The notes: a model not told the origin generated them from the sequence alone. A DNA stretch of 64,000 bases from Tridacna crocea (GCA_943736015.1 OX031070.1:37750173-37814172), one strand, 5' to 3'. Shown: positions 31,167 to 42,667, counted from the first letter of the stretch. A program made the numbers and translations.

Positions 31167-31391
31167 TTAAACTCATTACCAAACGACAAAATGATAGGTT
31201 TGTCCAAATCGAAAACATTTGCAGACGACAAAATGAAAGTGACTGAAAATTTGAAATTTGTCTTGTGAAGGGTAGAAAACATTGTGGGAAAAGGAGAAAA
31301 TGCTGGTTACCAGCATTTTCTCCTTTTCCCATAATGTTTTCTAAATGCTTCTTTCTCACGCAAAAGTAGGGATTGTGTGGAAATGGGTTAA
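31167..31391 (-). mobile_element. TTAA family A MITE, intact
   Basis: TTAA-ACTCATTACCAAACGAC to GTGTGGAAATGGG-TTAA. Confidence 0.85.
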
Positions 31392-31586
31392 TTCTTTACC
31401 TAAAAACACAGTTTGTGTACGGACTACAGGGAGAGGGACATTGAAAATATAAAGGGAAAGTAAGTAAATATTTGTAAAGAGCAGTTTGCCCCCTTTTTCC
31501 CCCTTGTATTCTGACCTTGCAAAAAAAAATTAGCAAGATTTAATTTGTCGTTCGAGCCCAACATATCGTTGTCTGGTAAAGTGCTT
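31388..31586. mobile_element. family A MITE, strongly degenerate
   Basis: TTAATTCTTTACCTAAAAAC at the shared TTAA and TAATTTGTCGTTCGAGCCC, CGTTGTCTGGTAAAGTGC at the other end; the hairpin is reduced to a CCCCCTTTTTCCCCC run. Confidence 0.45.
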
Positions 31587-31639
31587 ATTTGATTGGTTGA
31601 TTGCATGATTGGTTGGCTGCATGATTGGTTGATTGCATG

Positions 31640-31905
31640 TGTAAACATTATTTCAGTTAAATCGTGGTACCCCAGTACCCCTATCTATGCTTTGCTGGAG
31701 TTTTCTTCATTATTTTACCAGTATTTCGAGCAGTGTTTTTACTAGGCCACTGACTGCTTTCCCACATAAGGATCGTCAACCCAGTGGTCACTGATGAAAG
31801 AGGATCAAATCCTATTGCAATGACAATCGTCAGTCCTCGGAACGAAACTGGCCCAGTTGGGGGTTCGAACTAGCGATTCCCAGGTCTCATATGCTGAGGG
31901 CTAAT
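31640..31905 (-). mobile_element. S1 SINE, near full length
   Basis: TTTCCCACATAAGGATCGTC body and GGGGGTTCGAACTAGCGATT (complement of the B box); adjoins a TTGGTTGATTGCATGATTGG tail tract on its left. Confidence 0.7.
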
Positions 31906-31938
31906 GGGCTTTTGAACAGGGGTTCGGTTTGTAAAGGG

Positions 31939-32307
31939 TTAAGGTAGTAGAGCGGTAATACTTCTAGTGTGGCATGGCATGAAATTTCTTGACAGTTGAT
32001 AAAGAGAGATTTATACAGATATAATACTTTTGCACATTTTTAATCGACCAGAAATTCCTTTGATATCTATCTTTAAATTACTTGTTGATACTTTTGTTAG
32101 TTTCCAGGAAAGGGAGGTAATTATCATATCCCTTTGTAATGAGAATATAGTGGTTTTAGATTTATAAATGATAGTTTTAGGACGGACAAAAAGGAAAAAG
32201 TGGCTCGGAGAAAGTAGTACAATAATACTCATTTTTAATCTTAGTAAATTTTATAGGATATATAACATTGGAAATAGTTGTTTTCTATTACGGGTCCACT
32301 ACCTTAA
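31939..32307 (+). mobile_element. family I element with TTAA ends
   Basis: TTAA-GGTAGTAGAGCGG on the left and GGGTCCACTACC-TTAA on the right: TTAA duplication with a GGTAGT/ACTACC TIR, 369 bp. Second copy at 60157-60472. Confidence 0.7.
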
Positions 32308-32342
32308 GACTAGGTTTTGGACATTAAAATTGGGCACTGTAT

Positions 32343-32566
32343 AAACCCTGTACTGCATAAACATGAGTTTTAACGGTCCTGAGGAAGAAACCTTTTTGAA
32401 AACCTTGTGGGAAAAGGAGAAAATGCTGGTAACCAGCATTTTCTCCTTTTCCCACAAAGTTTTCTACCTTTTCACCGACAATTTAGCATCATTTCAGCTG
32501 AAATGTCGTCTGTAAATGCTTCCGGTTTGGGCCAGTCTTTAATTTTATCGTTTGGTAGAGAGTTGA
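32343..32566 (+). mobile_element. TTAA family A MITE, ends decayed
   Basis: Left TAAACCCTGTACTGC, right ATCGTTTGGTAGAGAG-TTGA; hairpin perfect. Confidence 0.75.
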
Positions 32567-32706
32567 AATATACTCCTCAAAATTTGTTAAGGATCACCAT
32601 TTTCGATGCAGTCGATATTTATTCATGTGGCATTTATCAGGTGTGGTTTTTCAGTAGGTCGCATTGTCATACTGATGAAGTGAACCATCTATGGAAATGG
32701 AAGTTT

Positions 32707-32935
32707 TTAACCCTTTACCCCATAAGACATTTCTATTTTATCTCTAATTGACCCCAAATAACAGAAAGGATGAAGCTGTTTCTTATGTGTATATGACGCC
32801 TTTTGATAGCATAGAAAACCTTGCGGCAAAAGGTGAAATTGCTCGTCACGAGCAATTTCACCTTTTGCCACAATGTTTTCCAAAGGCTCCTACAAGCAAT
32901 GCGTAGAAATGAGTATCTATGGAGCAAAGGGTTAA
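32707..32935 (-). mobile_element. TTAA family B MITE, intact
   Basis: TTAA-CCCTTTACCCCATAAG to ATGGAGCAAAGGG-TTAA; hairpin GGTGAAATTGCTCGTCACG. Confidence 0.85.
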
Positions 32936-33419
32936 TACAAAATTGTACTGTTGTATCATGTATCTGTATTGAAGTATCTAAGTGACCCCTATCAAAATGT
33001 GAGTAGTATAGTTTAATTTTTCCTCCCTGAAACAAAGTAAAAGCTGACCTTTGCATGACCTTGTGCAAATTGTATATAACGCCTTAAGCTATGCTTTATT
33101 CATTAAATATTGTGTCAATGTAGTCCTTTTTTTTTTCAACCACCATTCTTCGTATAATTTTCTTTTTTTTTTCCAGTTTAAATCCTAAATAATGAAATTT
33201 CTGATTGAAAGAACAAATAAGAAATAATGCGGCAAAAGTTGGGGAGGAGTTAATGTATCGCCATGATACATGATCCCTAGCAGGATCGCCTCGTAATTAT
33301 GGATCCATAAATTCCAGATTACCCGCCAACTGAATCATGGTATAGAATGGTCCTTTTACACGTAGAAAATTGACCTTTGGCAAAGTATTTCGACCCAGAA
33401 CTCAGAAATTTCTTACTTC
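32936..33419. other. no gene seen; D fragment at the end
   Basis: GAATGGTCCTTTTACACGTAG and AAGTATTTCGACCCAG at 33349-33392 are left-over family D flank sequence. Confidence 0.4.
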
Positions 33420-33670
33420 ACCAATCAATCAATTCAGCCAATCGATTCAAGCAATCAATTAACCAATCAATTTAACCAATTATTTCAACAAATCAATTCA
33501 ATTATTCAGTCAACCATTCAGCCAATCCACCTACACATCTATCCATCCATCCATCCATCCATCCATCCAACTCCCTCACTCCATATTGACGGAAAAAAAT
33601 CTTCCCACTGTAGGGGCATGAATTAATCATCAATCAATCACTTAATCAATTCAATCAATGAATCCAATCA

Positions 33671-33708
<38 letters not shown>

Positions 33709-33955
33709 CCAATCAATTCAACCAATCAAATCAATCAGTCCATTCATCAGTCAGTCCATCCATCCATCTATCCATCCATCCATCCATCCATCCATCCATT
33801 AATCAATTAATCATCAATCATCAATCATCAATCAATCAATCAATCAATCAATCAATTCAATCAATGAATCAAATCAATTCAATCAATCAACCAATCAATT
33901 CAACCAATCAAATCAATCAGTCCACTCATCAGTCAGTCCATCCATCCATCCATCC

Positions 33956-33992
<37 letters not shown>

Positions 33993-34040
33993 CCCATCTG
34001 TCCGTCCATCTATCCATCTATCCATCCGTCCATCCATTTA
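33420..34040. repeat. CAAT/CCAT satellite with higher-order repeat
   Basis: A block of about 185 bp (ATCAATTCAATCAATGAAT ... CAATCAGTCCA ... CCATCCATCC) is present twice, at about 33645-33800 and 33850-33960, inside simple CAAT and CCAT tracts. Confidence 0.85.
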
Positions 34041-34242
34041 AGCTCCATGTTGCCTTAACAGAATCGGACAAGTGTAGGGGCATTCAGTAAAGTAGAAAGG
34101 AAACGCAAGGAAAAAAATACCAATAAGCAATATATTAGCACGGTGTAGTTATGCAGAAGAAGTGAACTTTCCCGCAAATCACAACACTAACTGCACTAAA
34201 CAGTTGAACAGATAATATCCATTTCACGTCTATATCTATTTG

Positions 34243-34520
34243 AACAGCGTTCTGTGAAAAGGGGGGAGGGGGGGGACTTGAATATTACATCTGCAAAAAG
34301 TATCGAACCATACCAGCCTGCGCGTCTGCGCAGGCTGGCATGGGTCGATACTGTTTTGCTAGTAGTCGACTTTTCGCATGTCAAAGGACCATTCTATCGT
34401 CAGATCAGTTGATTATTACACTAAATGGATTTTAATGAATGCACAATTTATGTGATGACTTGCTTGGCATTTATGCATCACCGAAATGCATTAAAGCCCC
34501 CTTTTGTCAGAGAATGATTC
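34243..34520. mobile_element. family D MITE, both ends present
   Basis: GTTCTGTGAAAAGGGGGGAGG left, hairpin CCATACCAGCCTGCGCG / CGCAGGCTGGCATGGG, right GCATTAAAGCCCCCTTTTG. The span shows the normal D length of about 280 bp. Confidence 0.8.
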
Positions 34521-34675
34521 GTTTGTTGGCAAATTATCTGGTACAAAATAAATCGCAAGCCAGCAAAAGCAGATTAGAAACACATTTCCAGTAGTAAGAA
34601 GACGCCCAATTAGTAGTATAATCTAGTATTTCAGTTGCAACAATTCGTATCAATAAACTTGAATTTTTTAACTGG

Positions 34676-34760
34676 TTGTCGGACTTGGAGATCAAAGATC
34701 AGACTGCAACGAACGTGCAGTCTGATCTTGGATCTACTCTTTCTTCCAAAAGACCTTTGG
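34676..34760. mobile_element. family C hairpin
   Basis: GAGATCAAAGATCAGACTGC / GTGCAGTCTGATCTTGGATC; upstream CTGGTTGTCGGAC. Confidence 0.65.
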
Positions 34761-34784
34761 TTTTGATTGGCAGTTACAAAAGAT

Positions 34785-35008
34785 TTAACAGAGGAGAAAA
34801 TTTTAGACTGGTCCGGAATTGAAAGCTATGGTAGCCGACAAATGGTCTGATGACACTGATGACAGGCAAAACTTGTCTTTGAAGGTTGGAAAACATTTTG
34901 GGAAAAAGGAGAAAATGCTGGTTACCAGCATTTTCTCCTTTTCCTAAAATGTTTTCAAAGTATTCCCTTCGAAAGATTATGAAAACATGGGATTGTGCTG
35001 TGAAGGGA
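34785..35008 (-). mobile_element. TTAA family A MITE, older
   Basis: Starts TTTAACAGAGGAGAAAATTTT and ends TTGTGCTGTGAAGGGATA; hairpin AAAATGCTGGTTACCAGC complete, outer arms CATTTTGGGAAAAAGG / CCTTTTCCTAAAATG still paired. Confidence 0.7.
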
Positions 35009-35112
35009 TATGTATGTTTTAAAGATAGGGGGAAACAGAGCCACTTTACCTTGCTTGTACTCGTAATTATCACTTCTGACTAAAGAGCTTTTTCCTTTGA
35101 TTATCGGCCTTG

Positions 35113-35134
35113 AAGAAGAGAGAGAGAGAGAGAC

Positions 35135-35185
<51 letters not shown>

Positions 35186-35192
35186 CAGAGAC

Positions 35193-35231
<39 letters not shown>

Positions 35232-35379
35232 CAGAGACAGAGAGAGAGGGGTTGGAGAGACAAAACGAGAAAACGAGGAGGAGAGAGAATTGGAGGGTGG
35301 GAGAGAGGAAAGAGAGAAAGAGAAGTAGATAGAAAGATAAAACGAAATAAAAGGAAAGAGACACAGAAGCAGACAAAGA

Positions 35380-35440
<61 letters not shown>
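35113..35440. repeat. GA/TC microsatellite
   Basis: Imperfect GA tract with interspersed CAGAGA and an interruption at about 35250-35380; produces spurious Arg/Glu and Ser/Leu proteins on the two strands. Confidence 0.95.
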
Positions 35441-35442
<2 letters not shown>

Positions 35443-35723
35443 GAACTCCACGATGAAAACAAAATACACCAGAGACAAACACAAACAGACACACAAACAG
35501 AAAACAAACGGTCATAACATAATTAGATACAGTATAAGTTTTTTCCATAGATAAAAAAAGATCTACGTCTTTTTAGCAATTCTTTCGTTATCTCGACCAA
35601 AACAATATAAAGCGAACTGCACTTCCTCAATTATATTTTGGGCATATGTTGATCATAAAAATGAAAAGAAAATATGATAGGATAGAAGGGCCGACATAAT
35701 TATGCTCTCTAAAATCCTTCAGT

Positions 35724-35880
35724 TTTAATCTTTAGACTGCTAAGTGCGACTCAAGGACCTTTGGCGGACAGTGTAGATCAAGATCAGACTGCACAGAACG
35801 TGCAGTCTGATCTTGTATCTACACTGTCCGGTAAGAAGTTACCATTTGCCTACAGATAGCTTTGAAATAGTAACATTTGG
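35724..35880. mobile_element. TTAA family C MITE, right end unclear
   Basis: TTAATCTTTAGACTGCTAAG, GCGACTCAAGGACCTTTGG, hairpin GTGTAGATCAAGATCAGACT with complement ending ACACTGTCCGG. Confidence 0.75.
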
Positions 35881-36072
35881 TTTCATGTAACTGTTTTAGC
35901 CGGTCTTTAGTTGACTCCATGAGATTTTATAATTTTTCGGGGTCCTACGTGGATCACAATTTAAGCTCTTGTCTTTATTCGACCGATTCCTCTCTTCTCG
36001 CTCGTCACAACTCGGCCGATTCCGTCACTACAACTAACCTCCTTCCTCGCTCGTCACAACTCGGCCGATTAT

Positions 36073-36301
36073 CTAACTCTTTACCACACGACAAAATTTT
36101 AGACGGGTTCAAATTGAAAGCATTTGCAGACGACAAAATAAAGGTGACTGAAAAATTGAAATTTGTTCTGGGAAGGGTAGAAAACACTGTTGGAAAAGGA
36201 GAAAATGCTGGTTACCAGCATTTTCTCCTTTTCCTACAGTGTTTTCAAAAGGCTTCTTTCTCAGGGGCGTCAAAAGTAGGGATTGTGTGGTAATGGGTTA
36301 A
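36073..36301 (-). mobile_element. TTAA family A MITE
   Basis: Left mutated to CTAA-CTCTTTACCACACGAC; right GTGTGGTAATGGG-TTAA. Preceded by a direct repeat CTCGTCACAACTCGGCCGAT (36001, 36050). Confidence 0.85.
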
Positions 36302-36329
36302 ATCCCCCCCTCCTTTTACGAAAACCGTT

Positions 36330-36675
36330 GGAGCCATCGCATATGAATTCGTTGATTTTGAACGCGATGCTCGATAGTACGATGGTGATAACGCGATAGT
36401 ATCTTACGATAACGCGATAGTTCGATGACGATAACGTTATGGTAATGGTGATAGTGCGATGATGATAACGCGATAGCATGATAACGTGATTGTATGATAA
36501 TAGTAACACGACAGTACAATAACGATAAAGCGATAGTACGATGGTGAAAAGATTTTAATTCGCACTATCATCATCGAACTATCACGTCATTACCATCGTA
36601 GTATCGTGATTTGGCGTTTTCACCATCGTACGATCAAGCATCGTGTTTAAAATCAACAAATTCAAAGGCGATGGC
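36330..36675. repeat. inverted-repeat element with tandem core
   Basis: Ends GAGCCATCGCATATGAATTC and its near-complement near 36660 form arms of about 55 bp; the core is made of variants of CGATAACGCGATAGTACGAT. Confidence 0.7.
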
Positions 36676-37485
36676 CCTTACTGATTTCCGTACCTAAATA
36701 GGTGCACTGGTCAGTTGTACTATAAAGCAATGATACTATTGGAATTCACAAACAAATAAACCAATATTGTATCATATATAGTTTAGTCGAGGCCTCAGCT
36801 GGTGAGATCACGTGTTCCCATTCATAACCCGAGATTTTAAAATTTCAAGGTCAATGGTCATAGAGTGACCTTAACCCTCAAAACACGAAGGGTTTAGATT
36901 TCAAAAGCATTTTCATTGTTTCTTTATCACGTAAGTAGATTTGGCACGATTTTATGAACATAGGTGAATGACTATGTGTAATTTTATCTTTGAATCTCAT
37001 TGTCTTCGTGTTTTTGTCCTGTTATTTTATTATCACCCTGTTTGTATGTAATTCGAGAACCCAGGAATAAAGTCAAGACCTTATACCCTCTTGGACAGTG
37101 TAGTCTAAATAGTCGACAGAATTTACCTTGACGTCTCTGACCTAATCGTTGAACTAAAATGGTTAAATGCGTAACTTAATTCATTAGATTCATGAATAGA
37201 AAAACGTCAAAATCAGCCTGCAAGTTCGTGCAAGCCGATCTAGACCTTTTCTTTTCGTAAATAACGCCAAAGGTCTTCTTGATACGGTGCTATGGTTTAA
37301 ATGCCGTAAATATAGGGGGTCATTCAACTTGGCGTAGTGATATTTTGAAACATTACCGGTTTGAACTTGACCTACTGTTTACAGTAGGGTGACCTAATGT
37401 GGGTGTTCTTGGATCAAAAACGCACTGTGTCCTAAAAGAGGGTGTTTGTGGGTACTCTCTATAAGTTGGAATGAACCCTTTTACT
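36676..37485. other. no gene seen; isolated hairpin remnant
   Basis: Only a small palindromic remnant (TCAGCCTGCAAGTTCGTGC, 37214) is recognisable. Confidence 0.45.

Positions 37486-37515
<30 letters not shown>
37486..37515. repeat. C-run and CT microsatellite
   Basis: CCCCCCCCCC followed by CTCTCTCT. Confidence 0.9.
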
Positions 37516-37516
<1 letters not shown>

Positions 37517-37687
37517 GGTACAGCCCAGTACACCCATGCCTACCGATGTACAATATACATAGAAAAGCATATTAACCTAATAAGACACTCTAGTTGTTAA
37601 AGTGTACCCATCTCTCAAACATATGCAAATGACGAAAGCGGTTTCTTTTGACTAAAGCTTAGAAGCAGTCAGCCTTGGCGAAGTTAT

Positions 37688-37919
37688 CTAACTCTTTACC
37701 ACATAATCCCGATTTTTAACGAACCCGACGAAAAAGATTTTTTGAAAACATTTTGACAAAAAGGAGAAAATGCTGGTAACCAGCATTTTCTCCTTTTTCC
37801 CAAAATGTTTTCGAACTTTTCATAGACAACTTCCTCCAATTCTGCCACATTTAATATGTCGTCTGCGCATGCTTTGAATTTGGACAAGTTTAAAATTTTG
37901 TCGTTTGATAAAGAGTTAA
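37688..37919 (+). mobile_element. TTAA family A MITE
   Basis: CTAA-CTCTTTACCACATAATC to GTCGTTTGATAAAGAG-TTAA; outer arms changed together to CATTTTGACAAAAAGG / CCTTTTTCCCAAAATG. Confidence 0.8.
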
Positions 37920-37954
37920 AGAGTTGAGTTACTGGCTTTGTGAACTTGACCAAC

Positions 37955-38850
37955 TAAACAGGGTGACGTAGCAAGGTATTTGTTACAAGTACATGATACT
38001 TCGGCTTCATCACAGCTATTCCAGGTCAAGGTTAAATCGTCAGTCCGTAGGGTTCAAGAGAAACAAATTTTCTAGTTTAGAAAGTAACGCAACTTCTGAT
38101 TGGCTAAACCAAATGGTTTAGCCAATCGGAAGTTGCGTTACTTTCTATACCTAGATTTTGATACTATCAGGACGACTTCAGTGGCCCACCCTGACAGTGT
38201 TGCTCAAAGCTTTTAGCTCAAAGCTTTTAGTATAACGATGTTGATCGAACATTTTATTGTTAAACTTTACCAAAAACACATGGTGTTTATTTACAAGTTT
38301 ATGTACGTGGTTGTTTTTGTTTGTTATTTTTTGGCTTCGTCGTTCTGTGAAGCTGTCATAGGTTCTAGGTCGAAAGATATTGTTGATCTAAGTTTCGCCA
38401 AAGACACATTTATCTGCTTTTGCTGATACTATCATTGAAAGCACTGGTTGTAAATTTTACCATTTTCGAAAGGTGGTCCAATCGATATTAGCTGCATAAT
38501 TATTATTTTTTTGGGAGGTTGGGGGGGGGTTTGGGAGGGGCTTAATCAAATCTGTACTAGATTCCAGGACAAGACACATTGTTGATTCAAACTTTGTCGA
38601 GGACAAGTTCAGTTGCCAACATACGAAGGGTGTTGTAGCCAAGTGTTTATTTACAAGTACATGTATATAACCATAGATTATTTTTTGGCTTCATCGAAGT
38701 TGTTCGCTGTTCTGGGTCAAAATATGTTGTTCATTGAAATTTCGCCAAGGGTATCTATGGCTGCTTTCACAAATGATGTAATTCAAAGCATTATTGAGTT
38801 TTAAGACTTTGTTTTAATAACATTATACATGTTAATTTGGCCATTTTGAC
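37955..38850. repeat. diverged local tandem repeat (family N)
   Basis: Units share GTTTATTTACAAGT(T/A), TTTTTTGGCTTC(G/A)TCG, GGTC(G/A)AAA(G/T)AT(A)TTGTT and TTTCGCCAA; copies at about 37960-38060, 38190-38450 and 38560-38830. Outer repeats also at 41505-41696. Confidence 0.5.
38068..38158. mobile_element. family F palindrome
   Basis: AAGTAACGCAACTTCTGATT and CGGAAGTTGCGTTACTTTC: the GCGCAA pair differs from the usual ACACAA but both arms changed together. Inserted in an N unit. Confidence 0.75.
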
Positions 38851-38904
38851 AATGTGGCGCACTGGTTATAAGTTTACGAATACATAATTATTGTCTATGC
38901 TCTT

Positions 38905-39190
38905 TGAAAAAGGGCCCGCCCGGCTGGCTCAGTGGTGAGCGTGTCGGACTCATGACTTGGTGGTTGTGAGTTCGATACCCGGTTGAGGCGAACTTTCTTA
39001 CCGGCGTATTTTCGCCTCTCACCTCTGCTGAAGCATGTGAGAAAAGTAGTCGCAGGCTTTGGAAAGAAAGTTGTGTTAGTTCTGGTGTGAGAAAGCCAGG
39101 AAACACATGTGCGTCATCGACCGCCATGATATGACCTTAGCTGTTAAAGTGACGGTAAACCCCACTACAAACAACCAACAATCTTTAAAG
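38905..39190 (+). mobile_element. S2 SINE, full length
   Basis: A box CTGGCTCAGTGGTGAGCG, B box GTGAGTTCGATACCCGG, body CACCTCTGCTGAAGCATG to CGACCGCCATGATATGACC, tail AAACCCCACTACAAACAACC. Confidence 0.8.
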
Positions 39191-39205
39191 AAGGAAATCT
39201 GTTGC

Positions 39206-39795
39206 CCCTTTAAAAAGTTTCGACCCATGTCAGCCTGTGCAGACTGCGCGGACTGTGCAGGCTGACTTGGGTTGAAACTATTTGTTAATGCTCAATTATC
39301 TGCATGTTAAAGAGCCATTCTACTGCAGGATTTAGTCGATCGTTTGGCAAAATGTTATTTCTTCCATTCATGATTATGTGCATTATCTCCCGCTAGATGG
39401 CATTCTATAAATACTCATCTATCTAATACGGGCATCCTGGGTACAGAACCGAACTAGTTTCCTACGCGACAACCGGTACTTTTAAATATAAAACTAAAAT
39501 AAACGTTTACTCAATAAAACGCTAGCTATGATCACCAGTTTAGAGAAATCTGGAGCTAAAGCAGGTCTCATTTCTCTCTCCTCAAACGTATTGATAAAAG
39601 CTATTTTCAACATTGCTACTTTATAGAGCGTAATATTACATTCAGCCCGCTTTCGGGGCTAGTGGTGCGTCACATAAGACAGTCGAATCTTCGAAGAATA
39701 TGACATGCGCAGACAGCGTGATTATGTGATGACTTTCTTGGTATAGAGGAACACGGAAATACATTGAACCCTCTGTTGCCCGATAATTGCTCATA
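39206..39795. mobile_element. family D MITE interrupted by E
   Basis: Hairpin CCATGTCAGCCTGTGCAG / GTGCAGGCTGACTTGGG at 39222-39272, then the D module up to GATTATGTG; after the E element it resumes with GATTATGTGATGACTTTCTT and ends at ATTGAACCCTCTGTTGC. Confidence 0.7.
39381..39718 (+). mobile_element. family E element, 338 bp, with 9-10 bp TSD
   Basis: CATTATCTCCCGCTAGATGG to ATGACATGCGCAGACAGCG, flanked by TGATTATGTG at 39371-39380 and 39719-39728. The host is a D element whose intact form has a single copy of this site. Confidence 0.9.
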
Positions 39796-39796
39796 T

Positions 39797-41503
39797 TTTT
39801 TAGCTCACCTGAGCACAACGTGCTCAAGGGGAGCTTTTAGGGTCACTGGCTGTCCGTCGTGCGTCGTCAACAATTCTTTAAACATCAGCTCCTCCTAAAC
39901 CGCTGGGCCAATTTGGAATAAACTTGGCAGGAAGGTTCTTTGGGAGGTCCTCTTTAAAAATTGTTCACAGAATTTGATTCCGTCAAAAACTCTGGTTGCA
40001 GTGGCAACCAAATGGAATTTTTTAGCAAATTCTTTAAAAATCTTCTCCTCTGAAACCACAGGTCGGATTTTGAAATTATTTCGCAGATATGTTCCTTGGG
40101 TGACCCTTTTCAAAAACTGTTCGTGAAATTTTGATCCGTCAAAAATTATGGCTCTGATGAATGGGGGCTACTTGCGCTATACAGAAATCATGGAATTCTT
40201 TAAAAATCTTCTCCTCTGAAACCGCTGGTCGGATTTTGAAATTATTTCACAGATATGTTCCTTGGGTGACCCTTTTCAAAAATTGTTCGTGAAATTTTGA
40301 TCCGTCAAAAATTGTGGCTCTGGTGAATGGGGGCTACTTGCACTATACAGAAATCATGGGTTTCTTTAAAAAATTTCTCCTCTGAAACTGCTGGTCGGAT
40401 TTCGAAATTATTTCACAGATATGTTCCTCGGGTGACCCTTTTCAAAACTTGTTCGCGAAATTTTGATCCGTCAAAAAATGTGGCTCTGGTGAATGGGGGC
40501 TACTTGCACTATACAGAAATGAAGGAATTCTTAAAAAATCTTCTCCTCTGAAACCGCTGGTCAGATTTTGAAATAATTTCACAGAGTTGTTCCTTGGACG
40601 ACCCTTTTCAAAATTTGTTCGTGAAATTTTGATTTGTCAAGAAACATGGCTCTGGTGAATGGGGGCTACTTGCACTATAGGGAAATGAGGAAATTCTTAA
40701 AAATTTTCTTCTCTGAAACCGATTGTCAGATTTTGAAATAATTTCTCAGGGATGTTCCTTGGGTGACCCTTTTCAAACATTTTTCGCGAAATTTTGATTG
40801 GTCAAGAAACACGGCTCTGGTGAATGGGGGCTACTTGCACTATAGGGAAATGAAGAAATTCTTAAAAATTCTTCTTCTCTGAAACGGCTGGACAGATTTT
40901 GAAATGATTTCACAGAGATGATCCTTGGGTGACCCTTTTCATAAAGTGTTCACAAAATTTTGATCCATCAAGAAACATGGCTCTGGTGAATGGGGGCTAC
41001 TTGCACTATAAGGAAACGAAGGAATTCTTGAAAATTTTTCTTCACTGAAACCCCTAGTCGGATTTTAAAATAATTTGACAGGGATGTTCCTTGGGTGATC
41101 CTTACTCTTGTGAATGGGAGCTACTTGCACTATATGGACATGATGAAATTCTTGAAAATTCTCTTTCTCTGAAACCCCTGGTTAGATTTAAAAAAAAAAA
41201 AAAATCCGAAATGTTCCTTGGGTGACCCTTTTGAAAACTTGTTTGTAAATTTTGATCCGTCAAGAAACATGGCTCTCGTGGATGGGGGATACTTGCTCTT
41301 ATACAGAAATGAAGAATTCTTAAAATTTCTTCTTTTTGAAACTGATGGTCAGATTTCGAAATGAATTTTACAGGTGACCTTTTGAAAATTGCTTGGCAAA
41401 ATTATGTATATGGTTCCAATGTTTCAATACCTCAAAAAAGAAATAGGCTATGGTCATCTCAAAAATTCAGGTGAGCGATCCAGGGCCATCTTGGCCCTCT
41501 TGT
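39797..41503 (+). mobile_element. P element: pearl-like, tandem-repeat core
   Basis: Same terminal modules as 12053-13835 (CACCTGAGCACAACGTGCTC; CAGGTGAGCGATCCAGGGCC with terminal hairpin AGGGCCATCTTGGCCCT). About nine units of roughly 163 bp containing GGTGAATGGGGGCTACTTGC. Units differ from the other copy but share CTTGGGTGACCCTTTTCAAAA-like text. Confidence 0.7.
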
Positions 41504-41504
41504 T

Positions 41505-41696
41505 AGCTTTGTGAAAACTGTTCTAGATTTCCAGGTCAAGACAAATTGTTGATCCCAATTTTCGGCCACGGAGGACAAGTTCGGATGGTTTCGGCGACAG
41601 TGTTACTGAAAGCATCAAGTTTGGCGATGTTATTTGAAACTTTTATTTTTTTTTGCACAGTGCCCAATAAACATGATGACGTAGCGAGATTTTTGT
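41505..41696. repeat. family N unit, right flank of P
   Basis: TTCCAGGTCAAGACAAATTG, GAGGACAAGTTCGGATGG and GATGACGTAGCGAGATTTTTG match N sequence at 37955-38850. Confidence 0.45.
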
Positions 41697-41860
41697 AACC
41701 CTTTAGGCTACTTATGCTCATCTCAGTGCGCATATTCGTACAGTGTAGATCAAGATCAGACTGCACAGAACGTGTAGTCTGATCTTAAATCTACACTGTC
41801 CGACACAGTGAGATATTTTTTCAGACAAAGGGACTTAAAATTCTCTAATACTGTATAGTT
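41696..41860. mobile_element. family C MITE
   Basis: GTAACCCTTTAGGCTACTTA left end (TTAA lost), hairpin GTGTAGATCAAGATCAGACT, complement AGTCTGATCTTAAATCTACA. Confidence 0.7.
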
Positions 41861-42246
41861 TTGATATTTACGTTATCTTGCAGTTTAAGGTCTACGGTCC
41901 AGAACTCATCGGTAAACATATACGTTTTCGTATGGCTATTACACGAATCCGTACGTTTGTTAGGCGAAATTACACGAATCCCATTAAGCTTATCCTTAAA
42001 TCTCTCTACATTCATTTGCAACGAATTTCTTTTATAAAAGTGGAGCCACTTAACTGTAGGAGACCTGCTGGATTTACCTGTTTCGCTGTCATTTAAACAA
42101 ATTGGACATGTTTCAAGGGATTAGAACACAATACCGCTGCAAATTTTAGGTTTTTGACCGGAATTTAGATACAGTCGATGATTCAGGGCCCCAGCCAATT
42201 ACCTCTGTGGTTAGCGTATCTTTGTGGTGACCAGGGGTACTTTTCC
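41861..42246. other. no gene seen
   Basis: Open stretch 41878-42096 (+) is Arg/Ile-rich, without splice support or similarity that I recognise. Confidence 0.4.
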
Positions 42247-42472
42247 TTAACTCTTTACCAAACAACAAAATTTTAGACTGGTCCAGATTGAAAGCAGTTG
42301 CAGGCGACAAATTGGAGATGGATCAAATGGTAAAATTTGTCCTTGATGGGGGTGGAAAACCTTGTTGGAAAAGGAGAAAATGCTGGTTAGCAGCATTTTC
42401 TCCTTTTCCCACAAGGTTTTCAGAAGGCGACTTTTTCTGGGTCTTTAAAAACAGGGATTGCGTGGTAAGGAG
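42247..42472 (-). mobile_element. TTAA family A MITE, right end decayed
   Basis: TTAA-CTCTTTACCAAACAAC, hairpin AAAATGCTGGTTAGCAGC (one mismatch), right end GCGTGGTAAGGAGATA. Confidence 0.75.
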
Positions 42473-42666
42473 ATATAATGCGTTTTGACGAAATTTGCGG
42501 ACAAAGTTTAGAAAAGCGGTTCTGAAAACAAGTTTCACTGAACTGCATGACTTCGGACGAAAAATTTGCGTAAGTTTATGTCCGCTGATACTTTTGGGAA
42601 AAGCAGGGACTACACGTGTATATATTCAGCACCCACTCCCCACCCCCATCCCCAGCCCCACCCCCC

Positions 42667-42667
<1 letters not shown>

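Noticed and set aside
32011..32232. 73-codon - frame
   Set aside because: Entirely within family I; the matching region at 60157-60472 does not keep an equivalent intact frame.
34955..35548. 197-codon Ser/Leu frame and Arg/Glu frames on the other strand
   Set aside because: Produced by the GA/TC tract; the same artefact recurs at 56393-56956.
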